Below, one piece after another: positions 1 through 8,185 of a DNA stretch of 14,791 nt (the stretch's first letter is position 1; each line of letters opens with the position of its first letter). The position numbers and the translations under genes are program-made. Below the pieces are notes generated by a model that was given only the letters and a program-made list of their open reading frames with translations, made no database searches and was not told the origin of the DNA. The stretch lies in contig CAMEKL010000002.1 in the NCBI GenBank assembly GCA_945921365.1, forward strand, positions 1 to 14,791, given 5' to 3'. The stretch is from an uncultured Bacillota bacterium. Lineage in GTDB: Bacteria; Bacillota; Clostridia; Christensenellales; UBA1242.

Positions 1-2592
1 CTCATTAAATTCAAGTTCATCTTTTGCAAGTTCAAGATTATATTTATATTCCGAGTTCGTTTTGTTAAGATGTTCGATTTCTTGTTCGCATGCAAAAACA
101 TTTTTTTCAAGCTCGGCAATTTCATTTCTTGTTTTTGCAACTTCTTCGTTATATTCTTCACGCTTTTTCTTTAGCAAAGCATATCTGTTTTGTCTTTCTT
201 CTGCAAGTTCGTTTGCGCTTATTTTTCCTTTTGAAAGAGCGTTTTCAAGTTCAATCTCGCTTGAGAGTTGTTCGTCAATAAGTTTAATTTTTGCAAAACA
301 GTTTTCTTTTGTGTTTTTAGCGTTTTCAAATTCGTCTTTAACAGAATTTAAAACTTGACAAATTGCATTTTTTCTCTCATTTGCAGAGGCAAGTTCAACT
401 TGGGCGTTCTTTTCCTCGCCAGATAGGAAATCAAATTTCTTCTCGGCATCTGCATAAGCTTTTCTTTTGTTTGCATATTCATCTGAGCTGTTGTTAACAA
501 ATTGTTTAAGTTTTTCAATTTCAGTTGAAAGAGTTTTAATCTCTCTGTCTCTTGAAATCAAATTAACTGCTTCAGATTTTTTGCTTCCTCCAATCATTGA
601 CCCTTGTGGATTTATTATCGAACCATCAAGTGTTACAATTTTATAGCTAAATTTTGTGCTTTGGGCAAGTTTTATTGCAAGATCTAAGCTGTTCACAACA
701 ACAGTTGCACCAAGAAGATTTGAAACAACATTCTCAATTTCATTTGAATATGAAATTAAGTCTTTTGCCACACCAAAACAACCATCAACTTGTATCAGCT
801 TTCTTTCTTCAATGCTTAAATTCCTTGGACGCATTGAAGATATAGGCATGAAGGTTGCACGGCCATAGTCGTTCTTTTTTAAAAATTCAATTAGAAATTT
901 TGCATCTTGTTCATCACGCGTTATGATGTTTTGAATCGCATTCCCAAGAGCCGTTTCAATTGCAGTTTCAAATTTTTCAGGCACCTGAATAAGTGAAGCA
1001 AGTGTTCCAACAAGATTTTTTCTAAATGATTCATTTCTTTCGCTTTCTCTTAAAATTTTCTTAACGGAACCCGCATAGCCTTCATGTTCGGCCTGCATTT
1101 CCTCTAATATACGTTTTCTGTTCTCGTAAACTTGAATTTTAACGCCAGCATCTTCATATTTTTTTCTAAACACTTCTATATCATCTGAAAGTGATGATAT
1201 CTCTAATTTAGCGTTTAAAAGTGTTTTTTTCTTTTCGTCAATATCTTTTTCAAGAGAAGAAATATTCTCTTCTTGATTTTTTAAACTTTCTGTTTGCTCT
1301 TTGATTTTTTCTTCAAGTTGTTTTATTTTTTCATCGCATTCATTAGATGCATTTTCTAGCGCTTCTTTTTCAGCAAGAAGTCTTGAAGAGTTTGCTTTTG
1401 AATATGCGAGTTTATCAAGAGCATCAATAACGTCTTTTTGACCTTTTTCTGCTTCATTTTCTGAAAGAGCAAGTTCATCAACAACCATCAAATATTGACT
1501 TGATAAGTTTTCTTCAAGCTTTTTTTTGTCTGCTAGAATAACAGAAAATTCTTCTTTTTCTTTTGTTTTTCTTTCAATTTCAACAAGAACAGCGTCTATA
1601 AGTTTTTCAAAATTTTCTATATTAAGTTTATTTTTGGAGTTTTGCTCTTCCATGATTTTTATTCTTTCACGAATAACATTTGTTTCCCCAAATTGTTTTT
1701 CAATTGAAATTGTTAAATCTAAAATTGACTGATGAAGTTTTTCAACAGTTTTATCAATTTCTTCAATTGAAGACATATTGTTGGAATATTTTTCCGAAAC
1801 ATTTTTAAGCTCTTCTTGTCTAAGCGTTAACTCTTCAACAATTGAATTTAATCTTTCATTCAATTTAGATTTAACTTCATTTGTGTTTTCTTCTTGATAA
1901 ACAAAAGCATTTATTTCCAAAAGTTTTAAATCTTCTTTAAGCTTTAAAAAGAGCTTTGCATCTTCTGCTTGTTTTTTAAGTGGCCCAAGCTGACGCTCTA
2001 TTTCATCAATAACAAGTTGAATTTTTAGAAGATTGTCATTAGTTCTTTCAAGTTTTCTTTCTGCCTCAACCTTTCTTGATTTAAATTTTGAAATTCCAGA
2101 TGCGTCTTCAAAAATTGCACGCCTATCCTCCGGTTTTGAAGAAAGAATTTTCCCAACTTGGTCTTGCCCAATAATTGAATAGCCATCTTTTCCAAGCCCA
2201 GAATTATACAAAAGATTTGTGATATCTTTAAGCCTACAAGTTGATTTGTTAATTAAGTATTCGCTTTCACCAGAACGATATAGTTTTCTTGTGATTGCAA
2301 TTTCATCAAAGTCAAAGTTAAAAAATCTGTCTGTGTTATCAAAATACATTGTAACTTCACAATAAGACAAACTTTTTCTTTTTTCTGTTCCATTAAAAAT
2401 AACATCTTGCATGGAAGAACCACGAAGAGTTTTTGAACTTTGCTCTCCAAGAACCCACCTAATCGCATCTGCAACATTACTTTTCCCGCAACCGTTTGGG
2501 CCAACAATGGCAGTTATTCCCTTGTCAAACTTAATTTCAATTTTATCAGCAAAAGATTTAAAACCTGCAAGGTCTAATTGTTTAAAATTCAT
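1..2592 (-). CDS. smc: Chromosome segregation ATPase SMC (3' end cut off by window)
   Basis: SMC forms the long-armed ATPase dimer that, with ScpA and ScpB, compacts and separates chromosomes. The frame is open from the ATG at 2592 to the window edge, giving 864 of the usual roughly 1170-1190 residues. Visible parts: N-terminal ATPase half with the FKSFADK motif (11-17) and Walker A GPNGCGKSN (31-39); Q-loop IGQ (141-143); first coiled-coil arm about 170-500, rich in Glu, Lys and Leu; hinge about 505-670, opening at GYAGSVK and ending at the glycine motif GSMIGG (664-669); then the returning coiled coil. The ABC signature and Walker B lie beyond the edge. The start is supported by an AGGTG ribosome site and by alignment of MNFKQLDLAGFKSFADK with the family N-terminus. 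It has its own promoter downstream of a terminator, so it appears to be transcribed separately from the 310-aa gene. The segment after the Q-loop reads QDQVGK where the family usually has a GxxDE-like stretch. Confidence 0.97.
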   Translation of the reverse strand, partial: MNFKQLDLAGFKSFADKIEIKFDKGITAIVGPNGCGKSNVADAIRWVLGEQSSKTLRGSSMQDVIFNGTEKRKSLSYCEVTMYFDNTDRFFNFDFDEIAITRKLYRSGESEYLINKSTCRLKDITNLLYNSGLGKDGYSIIGQDQVGKILSSKPEDRRAIFEDASGISKFKSRKVEAERKLERTNDNLLKIQLVIDEIERQLGPLKKQAEDAKLFLKLKEDLKLLEINAFVYQEENTNEVKSKLNERLNSIVEELTLRQEELKNVSEKYSNNMSSIEEIDKTVEKLHQSILDLTISIEKQFGETNVIRERIKIMEEQNSKNKLNIENFEKLIDAVLVEIERKTKEKEEFSVILADKKKLEENLSSQYLMVVDELALSENEAEKGQKDVIDALDKLAYSKANSSRLLAEKEALENASNECDEKIKQLEEKIKEQTESLKNQEENISSLEKDIDEKKKTLLNAKLEISSLSDDIEVFRKKYEDAGVKIQVYENRKRILEEMQAEHEGYAGSVKKILRESERNESFRKNLVGTLASLIQVPEKFETAIETALGNAIQNIITRDEQDAKFLIEFLKKNDYGRATFMPISSMRPRNLSIEERKLIQVDGCFGVAKDLISYSNEIENVVSNLLGATVVVNSLDLAIKLAQSTKFSYKIVTLDGSIINPQGSMIGGSKKSEAVNLISRDREIKTLSTEIEKLKQFVNNSSDEYANKRKAYADAEKKFDFLSGEEKNAQVELASANERKNAICQVLNSVKDEFENAKNTKENCFAKIKLIDEQLSSEIELENALSKGKISANELAEERQNRYALLKKKREEYNEEVAKTRNEIAELEKNVFACEQEIEHLNKTNSEYKYNLELAKDELEFNE

Positions 2593-2621
2593 AAAACACC
2601 TATTAAAATTTTATCTTAAAA

Positions 2622-2650
2622 ATTCTATCACAAAAAAGCCTACATTGCAA
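2622..2650 (-). promoter_or_regulatory. Sigma-A promoter of smc
   Basis: On the minus strand TTGCAA (2650-2645), a 17-base spacer and TAGAAT (2627-2622), with an extended -10 TGA directly before it. It starts right after the T-tract of the preceding terminator and leaves a leader of roughly 20 bases before the AGGTG ribosome site of smc. Confidence 0.7.
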
Positions 2651-2651
2651 G

Positions 2652-2678
2652 AAAAAAAAGAGCAAAAGCTCTTTTTTT
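2652..2678 (-). terminator. Rho-independent terminator after the 310-aa gene
   Basis: An 11-bp stem (2653-2663 with 2668-2678) and an AAAA loop. The lower part of the stem is an A/T run, so transcripts in either direction end in a U-tract. On the minus strand it lies 5 bases after the stop codon at 2684 and just before the smc promoter. Confidence 0.85.
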
Positions 2679-2683
2679 AAAAA

Positions 2684-3616
2684 CTACTTAACAACCGTTT
2701 TGCTAACAAGCGCCTCTAAGTTTATGTTTGCAAATTTAAAAATTTCAGTTGATGTTACTGTTAAAACGCTCGATTGCCATCCTGCAATATTGGTTTTCTT
2801 TGTTATTGAGTATCTTTCAACAGATTTAATGCTTTCGAAAGCGCCCGTTTTTCTGTTTATTGAAATTTCAAAAGAAACACTTTCTGGCTTAAAATCCTTC
2901 ATGTCTGTTGTATCTTGAATTGTGTTTTTCTCAAGACTTTCAAAAGCACTAGAACCAGCTTTTAAAGAAATTTTTAATATGTAACTTCCGCCAGAAATTT
3001 TAAAACTATCTAAATTTGCATTTGCAGAATTCAGCTTGTAATACATTCCATTTGTTGAAATTGCCGTTAATGCCTCAAATTCTCCTATTGTCCAGCTTGA
3101 AATTGGTTCAGAAGAAAAACTTCCATTTTCTGTTTTTCTTTTGATAACTTTATCAGCATTTTTGTCCATATATGTGTAGGAATAAAAATTTTCGCCTTCA
3201 CTGTTTGAACAATTCGCATTTGTAACAAAAAGTGCTTCATCAGTTGTTATATATTTCTTTTCACTTAAATTTTGAGTTACAACAATTTCAAATCCAGCAA
3301 TTTTAACTGGGTCATTTTTTCCAACTGTGTTTTTTGTTGAAGTATAGGAATATTTATCTAAAAGTTTGTATGCATAATTTAAAGCAACCCAACCGTTTGA
3401 AAAAGAACTGGCTTTTGGCAAATATTTTTTATCTTCAACAATTTCAATAGCTTCTTCTTCAGCGTTGCCCTCTGTAACTTCTTCAGCCTGTGTTGACTCA
3501 ACTTTTTTTGTTTCTTCATTAACAGCAATTTCGACTGCTGAGAAAATTATAACGCAAGCGATAAGAACAACCAAAATTATTACAAATATGTTATATTTTC
3601 TTCTGTTTAACTCCAA
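2684..3616 (-). CDS. Unrecognised membrane-anchored protein, 310 aa
   Basis: I do not recognise the family. The N-terminus is short and basic (MELNRRKYN), followed by one hydrophobic helix (about 9-28). Then comes an acidic linker (about 33-63, many Glu) and a roughly 245-residue domain rich in Ser, Thr, Tyr and alternating hydrophobic residues, which suggests a beta-rich fold outside the membrane. There is no lipobox and no LPxTG. The positive-inside rule predicts the C-terminal domain faces outwards. The start is TTG, chosen because AGGGGTGA stands 4 bases upstream and because no in-frame ATG precedes the membrane helix. It is a single-gene unit, with its own promoter upstream and a strong terminator after it. 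Its position between a phosphatase and smc gives no clear functional hint. The protein call is firm, the function is open. Confidence 0.85.
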   Translation of the reverse strand: MELNRRKYNIFVIILVVLIACVIIFSAVEIAVNEETKKVESTQAEEVTEGNAEEEAIEIVEDKKYLPKASSFSNGWVALNYAYKLLDKYSYTSTKNTVGKNDPVKIAGFEIVVTQNLSEKKYITTDEALFVTNANCSNSEGENFYSYTYMDKNADKVIKRKTENGSFSSEPISSWTIGEFEALTAISTNGMYYKLNSANANLDSFKISGGSYILKISLKAGSSAFESLEKNTIQDTTDMKDFKPESVSFEISINRKTGAFESIKSVERYSITKKTNIAGWQSSVLTVTSTEIFKFANINLEALVSKTVVK

Positions 3617-3680
3617 AATATCACCCCTATCCTACATATATCGACATAATTATTATTAAAATATGTTAATATAAACTTTC

Positions 3681-3692
3681 ATTATGCATAAT
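3681..3692. promoter_or_regulatory. Candidate operator palindrome ATTATGCATAAT
   Basis: A perfect 12-bp palindrome overlapping the end of the -10 box and the expected transcription start of the 310-aa gene, the classic place for a repressor site. The same core occurs again at 3742-3761. In AT-rich DNA such palindromes arise by chance fairly often, so the case rests on the shared core and the position. Confidence 0.4.
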
Positions 3693-3718
3693 TTAACATA
3701 TTAAAAACCTTGTGTCAA
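3690..3718 (-). promoter_or_regulatory. Sigma-A promoter of the 310-aa gene
   Basis: On the minus strand a perfect -35 TTGACA (3718-3713), 17-base spacer, and -10 TAAATT (3695-3690) preceded by an extended TGT. The predicted start of transcription, near 3683, lies inside a 12-bp ATGCAT-centred palindrome. Confidence 0.7.
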
Positions 3719-3741
3719 TCAAATTTAGTATTTTTTTTCAA

Positions 3742-3761
3742 AATTATGCATAATTATGCAT
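3742..3761. promoter_or_regulatory. Candidate double operator with two ATGCAT cores
   Basis: Two overlapping palindromes: a perfect 14-bp one (3742-3755), and a 16-bp one (3746-3761) made of two ATGCAT cores centred 10 bp apart. The first core lies 62 bp from the core at 3684-3689, close to six helical turns. It sits between the stop codon of the phosphatase gene and the -35 box of the 310-aa gene. It could also form a small hairpin (ATGCAT, loop AATT), but the minus strand has no U-tract after it, so I do not call it a terminator. Confidence 0.4.
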
Positions 3762-3763
3762 TT

Positions 3764-4558
3764 TTATTTATTTTTCAATTTTTGTTCAAGTCTAACAATC
3801 AAGCCTTTAATTTCTTCATCAAGCGGACTTCCGTCACGATAGTCCGCTGGATGATAATATGTGATTCTATTGTTTTTATACAAATCTTCTGAAAGAATCT
3901 TATTTTTGTTCGTATAAACTGAAATTGAAGTCCCATTTTTTTGCTTAATAAGTTTCATGCAAGGAACATCTGTGAAACCGTCACCAATGTAAACCATGTT
4001 CTCATAAGAAACAGATCTGAGCGATTTATCCATATATTCATTTATACTGTCATCACTAATATTTAAAGCCCCTTTTGAAACACGAAAAATAAACTGTGTT
4101 TTGTTTGTGTAGTTAACAAAAATTTTTGGCCAAACTATCTCGCCGTTTGCATCATACATATATTCGCACGCAAAAATTTTTTTGAAGTGCTTTGCAATTT
4201 CACAGCCTTCAATAATCTCTTTTTGCCCGGAACTTAGTATGTAATGCTCAATTTCAACGCCATGTTCTTTTCCAAATTTGTTTATTCTGTCAAACCAAGT
4301 TGTAACACCTGGAAAATATTCAATTGTCTTTCCAAATTCAACAATATCTTTTCTTTTAAGACCTTTTTCTTTAATTTTTTTTGAAATTTCGTAAAGATAA
4401 CTAAGAACTCTGTCCATTCCTTCTTCTTTGGAGGTTATAGAATTTTGAACAAAGAAATCATCATTTAATCCAAGTTTTTCGAAAAAACCAAACTCTTGCA
4501 TACATTTTGTTGATAATGTGTCGTCAAAATCATATAAAATTGCTATTCTATTTTCCAT
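3764..4558 (-). CDS. HAD-superfamily phosphatase
   Basis: A haloacid-dehalogenase-type hydrolase, probably a cytoplasmic phosphatase; the substrate cannot be read from sequence. The four HAD motifs are visible. Motif I is DFDDTL with nucleophile D10 and acid/base D12. Motif II is SSG (109-111). A lysine in the 153-162 stretch is the likely motif III. Motif IV is GDGFTD (192-197). The helical stretch about 16-85 between motifs I and II fits a cap. At 264 aa the length is normal. The ATG at 4558 is forced, because the next Met (M20) would remove the catalytic motif. There is no ribosome binding site in the usual window; instead a perfect consensus promoter ends 6 bases before the ATG, so the mRNA is probably leaderless. 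It follows the terminator of the zinc-ribbon gene and is transcribed alone. Confidence 0.9.
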   Translation of the reverse strand: MENRIAILYDFDDTLSTKCMQEFGFFEKLGLNDDFFVQNSITSKEEGMDRVLSYLYEISKKIKEKGLKRKDIVEFGKTIEYFPGVTTWFDRINKFGKEHGVEIEHYILSSGQKEIIEGCEIAKHFKKIFACEYMYDANGEIVWPKIFVNYTNKTQFIFRVSKGALNISDDSINEYMDKSLRSVSYENMVYIGDGFTDVPCMKLIKQKNGTSISVYTNKNKILSEDLYKNNRITYYHPADYRDGSPLDEEIKGLIVRLEQKLKNK

Positions 4559-4564
4559 ACTTAT

Positions 4565-4593
4565 ATTATAAATAATCCTTTAAAATTTGTCAA
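4565..4593 (-). promoter_or_regulatory. Perfect consensus sigma-A promoter, predicts a leaderless HAD mRNA
   Basis: On the minus strand TTGACA (4593-4588), exactly 17 bases, TATAAT (4570-4565): a full consensus match. Only ATAAGT separates the -10 box from the ATG at 4558, so transcription should start at or within two bases of the start codon. Confidence 0.85.
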
Positions 4594-4598
4594 TATAG

Positions 4599-4626
4599 AA
4601 AAAACAATAAGATTACTTATTGTTTT
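4599..4626 (-). terminator. Terminator overlapping the end of the zinc-ribbon gene
   Basis: A 10-bp inverted repeat (4601-4610 with 4617-4626) with a 6-base loop, followed on the minus strand by a run of T. The stop codon of the gene (4615-4613) lies in the loop. The stem has a single G-C pair, so it may be weak. The -35 box of the next promoter begins about 6 bases beyond it. Confidence 0.6.
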
Positions 4627-5323
4627 CACTATTATATATTATTCTATGGCAATTGTCGCATTCCAAATAACCTTGAGATTTTATTTTATCAACTTCAACA
4701 GCGGAAAGCTCAAGCATACAAAAACTGCAAGATTTGTTCGAAAGAGGTGTGAATATTGGAAAAAGATTATCTTGCCTGTGTTGTTTATACCTTGCAAGAA
4801 CTTTTTGGTCTATATCTTTTTCCATCTCTCTTAGTTCTTGTTTAATTTTTTCCATTTCTGGACCTTTAGCTTTAACAAGTTCTTCATATTGTTTTTTGTT
4901 GTCTATGTATTTTGCTTTTGCATTTCCATAAAGCTTTTTTGTTTTTTCAAACTCCGTTAAAGTTATGTTAAGCTTTTCAGCTTCTGCAAGCATTTTTTTC
5001 TCTAGAATAGATAAATTATTTTGAAGCGCTTCCATCATTGAAATTAAGTTTTCAATTTCTTCTTCTTTCATAGAAGAAAAATCTTTTGAAGAAACTTTGG
5101 AAACATTATTTGAGTTTTCTTTATAGGATTTATTCAATCTATCAATTTCTGCTTTAATATATCCTGCTTGAGCTTCAAGTGATGCAGATTTGTCTTGTGC
5201 TTGTTTGACAACTGAAATCATATCCTGATAAATTTTTTTGCACTCACTTTTAACAAGTTCTTTTTCAAGTTTGTTTAGTTCTGCATCTTTTTTTTGATAT
5301 TCCAAAATCTTTTTAATATCCAT
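4613..5323 (-). CDS. Coiled-coil C4-type zinc-ribbon protein (zf-RING_7-like)
   Basis: Residues about 5-185 are a long, charged coiled coil rich in Lys, Glu and Gln. The C-terminus carries a four-cysteine zinc ribbon: CSFC (C199, C202) and CDNC (C222, C225). This architecture and length (236 aa) match the widespread bacterial C4 zinc-ribbon family (Pfam zf-RING_7), thought to act as a nucleic-acid-binding or adaptor protein; its precise role is not settled. The ATG has a strong GAGGTGG site 3 bases upstream. It lies 42 bases after rpoD with no terminator or convincing promoter between them, so it is most likely the last gene of the dnaG-rpoD operon, which a terminator overlapping its own stop codon then closes. 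Confidence 0.88.
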   Translation of the reverse strand: MDIKKILEYQKKDAELNKLEKELVKSECKKIYQDMISVVKQAQDKSASLEAQAGYIKAEIDRLNKSYKENSNNVSKVSSKDFSSMKEEEIENLISMMEALQNNLSILEKKMLAEAEKLNITLTEFEKTKKLYGNAKAKYIDNKKQYEELVKAKGPEMEKIKQELREMEKDIDQKVLARYKQHRQDNLFPIFTPLSNKSCSFCMLELSAVEVDKIKSQGYLECDNCHRIIYNSENNK

Positions 5324-5365
5324 TTTCCACCTCTAAATTTTTATATAATAAGTTATATAACATTT

Positions 5366-6421
5366 TTATGATCTAAAATCAATCAATTTTTTACTTCTGT
5401 TTGGGTGACGAAGTTTTCTAAGCGCTTTTGCTTCAATTTGTCTAATTCTTTCTCTTGTTACATTGAACTCTTTTCCAACCTCTTCAAGAGTTCTTGGGTG
5501 AGAATTGTCAAGCCCATAACGCATTCTAATAACTTTTTGCTCTCTTGGAGTTAACGTTTCAATAATTGAAAGAAGTTGTTCACGCAGAAGCGTTTGGCTG
5601 GCTGCTTCGAGTGGAGATTGAGCACTATCGTCTTCGATAAAATCTGAAATTTTGCTGTCTTCTTCATCTCCAATAGTTGTTTCAAGGGAAATTGGGTCAA
5701 GTGCAATTTTTTGAATTTCTGCAACTCTCGCTTCTGTTATCCCCATTGCCGAAGCAATTTCACTTGCCGTTGGATCCCTGCCAAGTTTTTGAATTAACAT
5801 TCTTGTTGTTCTTGTTAGGCGATTGATTGTTTCAACCATGTGAACTGGAACTCTGATTGTTCTTGCTTGATCTGCGATTGCTCTTGTGATTGATTGCCTT
5901 ATCCACCAAGTTGCATAGGTTGAGAATCTAAAGCCCTTTGTGTGGTCAAATTTTTCAACAGCTTTTAAAAGGCCAATATTTCCCTCTTGAATTAAATCTA
6001 GAAATTGCATATTCGACCTTGAAACATATCTCTTTGCAATGCTAACAACAAGCCTTAAGTTACTTTCTGAAAGTTTTTCTTTTGCTCTCTCATCGCCTTC
6101 AATCATTTTTTTTGCAAGTTCAATTTCTTCCTCACTTGAAAGTAGTGGAACTTTTCCAATGTCCTTTAAATATGTTTTAACAGGGTCATCAACACTAACT
6201 TGTGTGATAATTTCTTCTAAATTATCTTTTGCCAAATCTTCTTCGGCAGATTTGATGATTTTTATTCCTTTCTTTTCAATTGCTTCGATAAACTCAACAA
6301 TTTCTTGCTTTGAAGCATCATATTTCATAAGCCTGAAATACACATCTTCTTCATTTATCATTCCCTTTTTTCTTCCAATATCTAAGAACCTTGTTAGTTC
6401 TGTTTTAAAATTATCGTTCAT
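5366..6421 (-). CDS. rpoD: Primary sigma factor RpoD/SigA
   Basis: The housekeeping sigma factor, which directs RNA polymerase to TTGACA/TATAAT promoters like those seen across this window. Domains in order: a short region 1.1 (about 1-60); region 1.2 with [11 protein letters not shown] (79-89); region 2 with [12 protein letters not shown] (121-132), [18 protein letters not shown] (142-159) and the -10-reading [13 protein letters not shown] (166-178); region 3 (about 185-265); region 4 with the helix-turn-helix [20 protein letters not shown] (311-330) that reads the -35 box. At 351 aa it has the compact form typical of Firmicutes SigA. The ATG has a GGAGG site 4 bases upstream. It lies 20 bases after dnaG, so the two are cotranscribed, as is common in Firmicutes. 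Confidence 0.98.
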   Translation of the reverse strand: MNDNFKTELTRFLDIGRKKGMINEEDVYFRLMKYDASKQEIVEFIEAIEKKGIKIIKSAEEDLAKDNLEEIITQVSVDDPVKTYLKDIGKVPLLSSEEEIELAKKMIEGDERAKEKLSESNLRLVVSIAKRYVSRSNMQFLDLIQEGNIGLLKAVEKFDHTKGFRFSTYATWWIRQSITRAIADQARTIRVPVHMVETINRLTRTTRMLIQKLGRDPTASEIASAMGITEARVAEIQKIALDPISLETTIGDEEDSKISDFIEDDSAQSPLEAASQTLLREQLLSIIETLTPREQKVIRMRYGLDNSHPRTLEEVGKEFNVTRERIRQIEAKALRKLRHPNRSKKLIDFRS

Positions 6422-6441
6422 TTATCCTCCAAAATCTTTTG

Positions 6442-8169
6442 TTAATCAATTTGTTTGTTTTTTAGCTTTTTTATAATTTCAAGAATTTCGTTCGAAATGT
6501 TTTTCCTTTCCTCAATGTTTTCACAAGCTTTATATTTTTCACTTAGAACTTGCTGTTTGTCCTTTAACACATTCTCATAGATTTTAAATTGACATTCTCT
6601 GTAGAAATTTTCATCAAGAATTGACTTATCAAGCTCTTTTAACGAATTCAAAACTTCAATTTCTTCTTCGTCAAAATTTTCTTCTTTATTCATGAGTTTT
6701 CTGTAAATTGAATTGTATGTTGGATGCAAAATATATTTTTCAATTAAAAAACTTTCTGTTGCATATGACTTTTGTTCTTTAAGTGCAAGTAAAATGTATT
6801 TCACTGCTTTAATATTGCCATATTCTTTCAAACTTAAAACATCAACATCTTGCAGAGAAACAGTGTTTTCATCTGCAATGTGTAAATCACGCTTTAAAGT
6901 TGAAACAGCAACATCTGTTAAATTTGATAAATGCTTTATGTAAATCTCTTGTTCTGATGCAGTTTTAAGTTTTGAAACAACAGTAAGTGCTTCTTTTATG
7001 TATTTGCCCTTATCGTCATTATTTTTCAAATTATATTTTTCTTTTTTAGTTTCAAGCAAATATTCTACATACGGCATTGCATTATCAACCAAAATTTGCA
7101 TTTTTTCTGCCCCAAGAAGTTTTATGCATTCATCTGGATCATTCCCATTTGGAAGTTTAACAACTTTAACGTTAAGCCCTGCGTCAAGCAAGATTGGAAT
7201 TGCTCTTTCTGTTGCTTTTTGCCCAGCAGAGTCTCCATCAAAGCAAAGCACAATTTCGTCACAATATCTTTTAAGTTCCTTTGCGTGCTTATCAGTTAGC
7301 GCTGTTCCCATGCATGCAACAGTTGGAGTTAAGCCCGCAGATGTCATCTTAATAACATCAATTTGCCCTTCAACAATAATTATTTTTGTTATGTTCTTCT
7401 CTTTTTTTATTTCTTTAAAAAGATGAATTCCATAAATGCACGAACCTTTATCAAACACCGGCGTCTGTGGAGTGTTTCTATATTTTGTTTTATCATCTAA
7501 TTTAAGTGTTCTTCCGCTGAATCCAACACAATCTCCAAAAGAGTTTATAATTGGAAAAACAAGCCTGTCTGAAATCAAATCAAAAAGCCTGTTTCCATAT
7601 TTTCCGCAAATTCCAGCTTTAATTAAAATTTCTTCTGAAAAATGTTTATCAAGCAAATGTTTAACAACAGAATTTCTGTTTGCAAAGCCAATTTCAAAAT
7701 TTTCTAAATCACTCTTTTTAAATTGCCTTTTCTTTAAATAATCTTGGGCAATCTTTGCATTTCTATTATATAGTGATTGTTTATAGAACTCTTTTGCCTC
7801 GTTAAGTGCAGATATCATCTGCTCTTTTTCTTTTTTTCTCTTTTCAATAAGTTCAAAATCTCCAGATTTCTCTGGCAATTTCATTCCACACTTTTCTGCC
7901 AAAATTTCAATTGCTTTGCCTTTTGAACAGTTTTCCATTTTAGACACAAATGTGATGGCATCTCCGCTTTCTCCACAACCAAAACAATGATAAAATTGAT
8001 TTTCTTCATTAACAGCAAACGATGGAGTTTTTTCATGATGGAATGGGCAACAAGCCCAAAGCGTCCTACCCTTTCTCGTTAGTGTTAAATATCTGGAAAC
8101 CGTGCTAACAATGTCATTTTTCTGCTTTAACTCAATAAACCACTCAGGTGGATAATAATATTTCTGCAA
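6442..8169 (-). CDS. dnaG: DNA primase DnaG
   Basis: Makes RNA primers for lagging-strand replication, working with the replicative helicase. Counting from the TTG at 8169 (575 aa): a CHC2 zinc finger (C41, H44, C62, C65) with the CPFHHEKTPSF motif; the RNA-polymerase-like basic part with DRLVFPI (201-207) and KYRNTPQTPVFDKG (229-242); the TOPRIM core with EGQID (267-271) and DGD (311-313); and a C-terminal helical region expected to bind helicase. The frame stays open upstream to another TTG at 8220. I prefer 8169 because AAAGGA lies 6 bases before it and because the protein then begins QKYYYPPEWFIELK, like the family's normal N-terminus. The extra 17 residues would have no ribosome site and would run through a hairpin. 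First gene of the dnaG-rpoD-zinc-ribbon operon. Confidence 0.96.
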   Translation of the reverse strand: MQKYYYPPEWFIELKQKNDIVSTVSRYLTLTRKGRTLWACCPFHHEKTPSFAVNEENQFYHCFGCGESGDAITFVSKMENCSKGKAIEILAEKCGMKLPEKSGDFELIEKRKKEKEQMISALNEAKEFYKQSLYNRNAKIAQDYLKKRQFKKSDLENFEIGFANRNSVVKHLLDKHFSEEILIKAGICGKYGNRLFDLISDRLVFPIINSFGDCVGFSGRTLKLDDKTKYRNTPQTPVFDKGSCIYGIHLFKEIKKEKNITKIIIVEGQIDVIKMTSAGLTPTVACMGTALTDKHAKELKRYCDEIVLCFDGDSAGQKATERAIPILLDAGLNVKVVKLPNGNDPDECIKLLGAEKMQILVDNAMPYVEYLLETKKEKYNLKNNDDKGKYIKEALTVVSKLKTASEQEIYIKHLSNLTDVAVSTLKRDLHIADENTVSLQDVDVLSLKEYGNIKAVKYILLALKEQKSYATESFLIEKYILHPTYNSIYRKLMNKEENFDEEEIEVLNSLKELDKSILDENFYRECQFKIYENVLKDKQQVLSEKYKACENIEERKNISNEILEIIKKLKNKQID

Positions 8170-8175
8170 CCTTTT

Positions 8176-8181
8176 TCCTTT
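8176..8181 (-). promoter_or_regulatory. Ribosome binding site that fixes the dnaG TTG start
   Basis: AAAGGA on the minus strand, 6 bases before the TTG at 8169. The upstream in-frame TTG at 8220 has no such site. Confidence 0.75.
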
Positions 8182-8185
8182 ATTT

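Noticed and set aside
2253-2507. Open frame of 84 codons on the minus strand
   Set aside because: It lies in another frame inside smc, over the Walker A region. The smc frame is open throughout and carries the conserved motifs.
3742-3761. Terminator for the HAD gene
   Set aside because: The hairpin would be only 6 bp and is not followed by a U-tract on the minus strand. A protein-binding site fits better.
3617-3763. A riboswitch or small RNA in the region before the 310-aa gene
   Set aside because: The sequence is almost pure A/T apart from the promoter and palindromes. No conserved riboswitch elements or stable stems are visible, and the predicted leader is only about 65 bases.
6039-6476. 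Plus-strand open frame of 145 codons
   Set aside because: It lies antisense to rpoD and the end of dnaG. Its Ser/Phe/Leu-rich composition is what AT-rich coding sequence gives on the opposite strand. It has no ribosome site.
6998-7426. Plus-strand open frame of 142 codons
   Set aside because: Antisense to the TOPRIM region of dnaG, with the same composition effect and no supporting signals.
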